Below are positions 23,327 to 24,717 of a DNA stretch of 24,717 nt, piece after piece. A program made the position numbers and the translations under genes. A model generated the notes under the pieces. The model made no database searches. It saw only the letters and a program-made list of their open reading frames with translations, and was not told where the DNA came from. The stretch's first letter is position 1. The number at the start of each line of letters is the position of its first letter. Origin of the DNA: JBJXFK01 sp046155505 (GTDB taxonomy: Bacteria; Planctomycetota; Phycisphaerae; UBA1845; Fen-1342); assembly GCA_046155505.1 (NCBI GenBank), contig JBJXFK010000135.1, positions 1 to 24,717 of the forward strand. The letters run 5' to 3'.

Positions 23327-24717
23327 ATGGCAGCCTTACCGCAGTACGACGACAACAAGGGCAAGTCCGACCAGGGCTGCGGCACGGGTTGCGGCGCGGG
23401 CCTCGAAAAAATCTACCCCAGCACCGCGATCCGCTATGGCGCGATGGGCTGGATCGGCGAGTTTACCTATCGACAAGGCTCGGTTTTCAACTGCGGCGGC
23501 AAGGCCGTCATTCAAACTGACCGCGGCACCGAGTTGGGCGAGCAGGTCAGCCTGACCTGCAACGGCTGCTCCAAATCGGTCAGCCGCGAGCAGATCAAAC
23601 GCTACATCGAAAACAGCGGCGCCGAGTTTTATCGCCCGCGTTCGGGGCGCATCCTGCGCGCCGCGACGCCCGCCGACATTTCCGACCACGAGCACCTGAA
23701 CGCCCACAACATGCAGGATATTGATCGCTGCCGGTTGCTCGCGGCGCAGATGGGCCTCGACATGAAGGTCGTGACGGTCGAGCATTTGCTGGGCGGCGAA
23801 CGGATCGTATTTTACTTCCGCTCCGACGATCGCATCGACTTCCGCGAACTGGTCAAGCTGCTCGCACACGATTACCACACGCGCATCGAGATGAGGCAGG
23901 TCGGCGCACGCGACGAAGCCCGGCTCGTCGCCGACTACGAAATTTGCGGACGCGAGTGCTGCTGCAAGAACTTTCTCAAGAAGCTGCGGCCCGTGACGAT
24001 GCGCATGGCCAAGCTGCAAAAGTCGACGCTCGACCCGACCAAGGTCTCGGGCCGTTGTGGGCGGCTGCGCTGCTGCCTGCGATACGAACACGAAGGGTAC
24101 GAGGAACTCACGGCGAAGCTGCCGCATACCAATTCGTTCGTCAGCACTGAGTTCGGCGTTGCGCAAGTGATCGACAAGCAGATTCTCACGCAACTTGTGC
24201 TGGTGCGAGCCGGCGACGGTCGCCTGATTACCGTGCCGAACGAAGAGATCAAAGAGACCAATCTGCCCGAGCCGATCGATTGGGCAAGACCCATGCAGCG
24301 TCGCGGGCCCGACGAACCACCGACAAACGGCGACGCGCAACGCGGCCCGCGCAACCGCCGCGGTCCACGGCGCGACTTGCACGACGAACCCGTCCCCGGC
24401 GGAGCGCCGCCACCGCGTGAAGATTCGCGCGAACGTCCGCCGCGCGGCGAACGTAATCCACGAGACGACGAAGCGAGCGGCTTCGTCGCCGAGGGGCCGG
24501 AATTCCGGGACGGCGACGCACGCGGTGATTCGCGTGGCGGCCAGCGTCCGCCAATGCCGCCACCGCGCGACGAACGCATCGAACCGATCGAACCGATCGA
24601 GCCAATCGAGCCAAACGACGAAGCCGACGACGGGCCGGACGACGATTCGCAATCCCCTGACGGTGCGCAGTCGCAAGATCGCCCCGATGGACAACCACGC
24701 CGTCGCCGCCGCCGTCG
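23327..24717 (+). CDS. PSP1/RicT (YaaT)-family protein, 3' end outside window
   Basis: At least 463 residues from ATG 23327, with CGGAG at 23313-23317; the frame is open to the right edge. Residues about 35-315 are the PSP1 domain. The family's cysteine cluster is clear: CGRECCCKNFL (207-217), then PVTMRMAKLQ, DPTKVSGRCGRLRCCLRYE (Cys244, Cys249, Cys250). In B. subtilis, RicT works with RicA and RicF in an Fe-S-containing complex that affects RNA processing; neither partner is in this window. An N-terminal GCGTGCGAG adds extra cysteines. From about 320 a disordered Arg/Pro/Asp/Glu tail runs to the edge, with four EPI-type repeats and a run of arginines. A long open frame on the opposite strand (23336-24694) is a shadow. 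Confidence 0.93.
   Translation, partial: MAALPQYDDNKGKSDQGCGTGCGAGLEKIYPSTAIRYGAMGWIGEFTYRQGSVFNCGGKAVIQTDRGTELGEQVSLTCNGCSKSVSREQIKRYIENSGAEFYRPRSGRILRAATPADISDHEHLNAHNMQDIDRCRLLAAQMGLDMKVVTVEHLLGGERIVFYFRSDDRIDFRELVKLLAHDYHTRIEMRQVGARDEARLVADYEICGRECCCKNFLKKLRPVTMRMAKLQKSTLDPTKVSGRCGRLRCCLRYEHEGYEELTAKLPHTNSFVSTEFGVAQVIDKQILTQLVLVRAGDGRLITVPNEEIKETNLPEPIDWARPMQRRGPDEPPTNGDAQRGPRNRRGPRRDLHDEPVPGGAPPPREDSRERPPRGERNPRDDEASGFVAEGPEFRDGDARGDSRGGQRPPMPPPRDERIEPIEPIEPIEPNDEADDGPDDDSQSPDGAQSQDRPDGQPRRRRRR

Noticed and set aside
23336..24694. 452-codon open frame on the minus strand
   Set aside because: It lies exactly antisense to the PSP1/RicT-like gene, whose motifs are clear; the antisense peptide is Arg/Val/Ala-rich without motifs.

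Overview
The window is GC-rich, densely coding bacterial DNA, most likely from the Planctomycetota and possibly the Phycisphaerae. The evidence is indirect: a membrane protein with a CxxC-YDLTG-CPECG zinc ribbon of the kind I associate with that phylum, many secreted proteins of unknown function, weak or absent Shine-Dalgarno sites at several starts, and short palindromic repeats in the spacers, including a GACAGGT/ACCTGTC type. There is no rRNA, tRNA, CRISPR array, prophage or transposase gene. This is a chromosomal housekeeping and accessory mosaic.

Layout. 1-230 is the tail of a DUF6265-type gene. A roughly 325 bp palindrome-rich element with near-perfect terminal inverted repeats (229-553) follows directly. 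Next is an overlapping two-gene unit: an FRG-domain protein and a small unknown protein (698-1682). The minus-strand block 1811-4780 holds a glycine-rich RRM RNA-binding protein and, upstream of it, a DEAD-box RNA helicase with long low-complexity ends; together they look like an RNA-remodelling pair. A secreted TPR protein (4938-5906, +) ends in an intrinsic terminator. On the minus strand, prfB (release factor 2, with the classic programmed +1 frameshift) precedes a sugar-phosphate transferase. Divergent from prfB are a retropepsin-fold protein lacking its catalytic motif and a secreted amidohydrolase fused to a CIA30-like domain, then a B12-binding-type radical SAM protein.

From 12.6 to 18.6 kb everything is on the minus strand: an FtsB/DivIC-like protein, a 647-residue secreted protein, a four-helix membrane protein, a DUF454 membrane protein and a DUF4198 secreted protein. 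Their spacers hold dispersed repeats: GGGTTCA/GGGTTCG heptamers, a terminator-like hairpin with a T-tract, and an AGCGAGTCCGAACCCC unit. The last 6 kb is on the plus strand: the zinc-ribbon membrane protein, a 914-residue secreted protein, and a PSP1/RicT-family gene that runs off the right end.

The most noteworthy items are the FRG pair next to the inverted-repeat element, the palindromes translated in frame inside the helicase, the dispersed terminator-like repeat, the degenerate retropepsin and the amidohydrolase-CIA30 fusion. I do not see a clearly new multi-gene system; the FRG pair is the best candidate.
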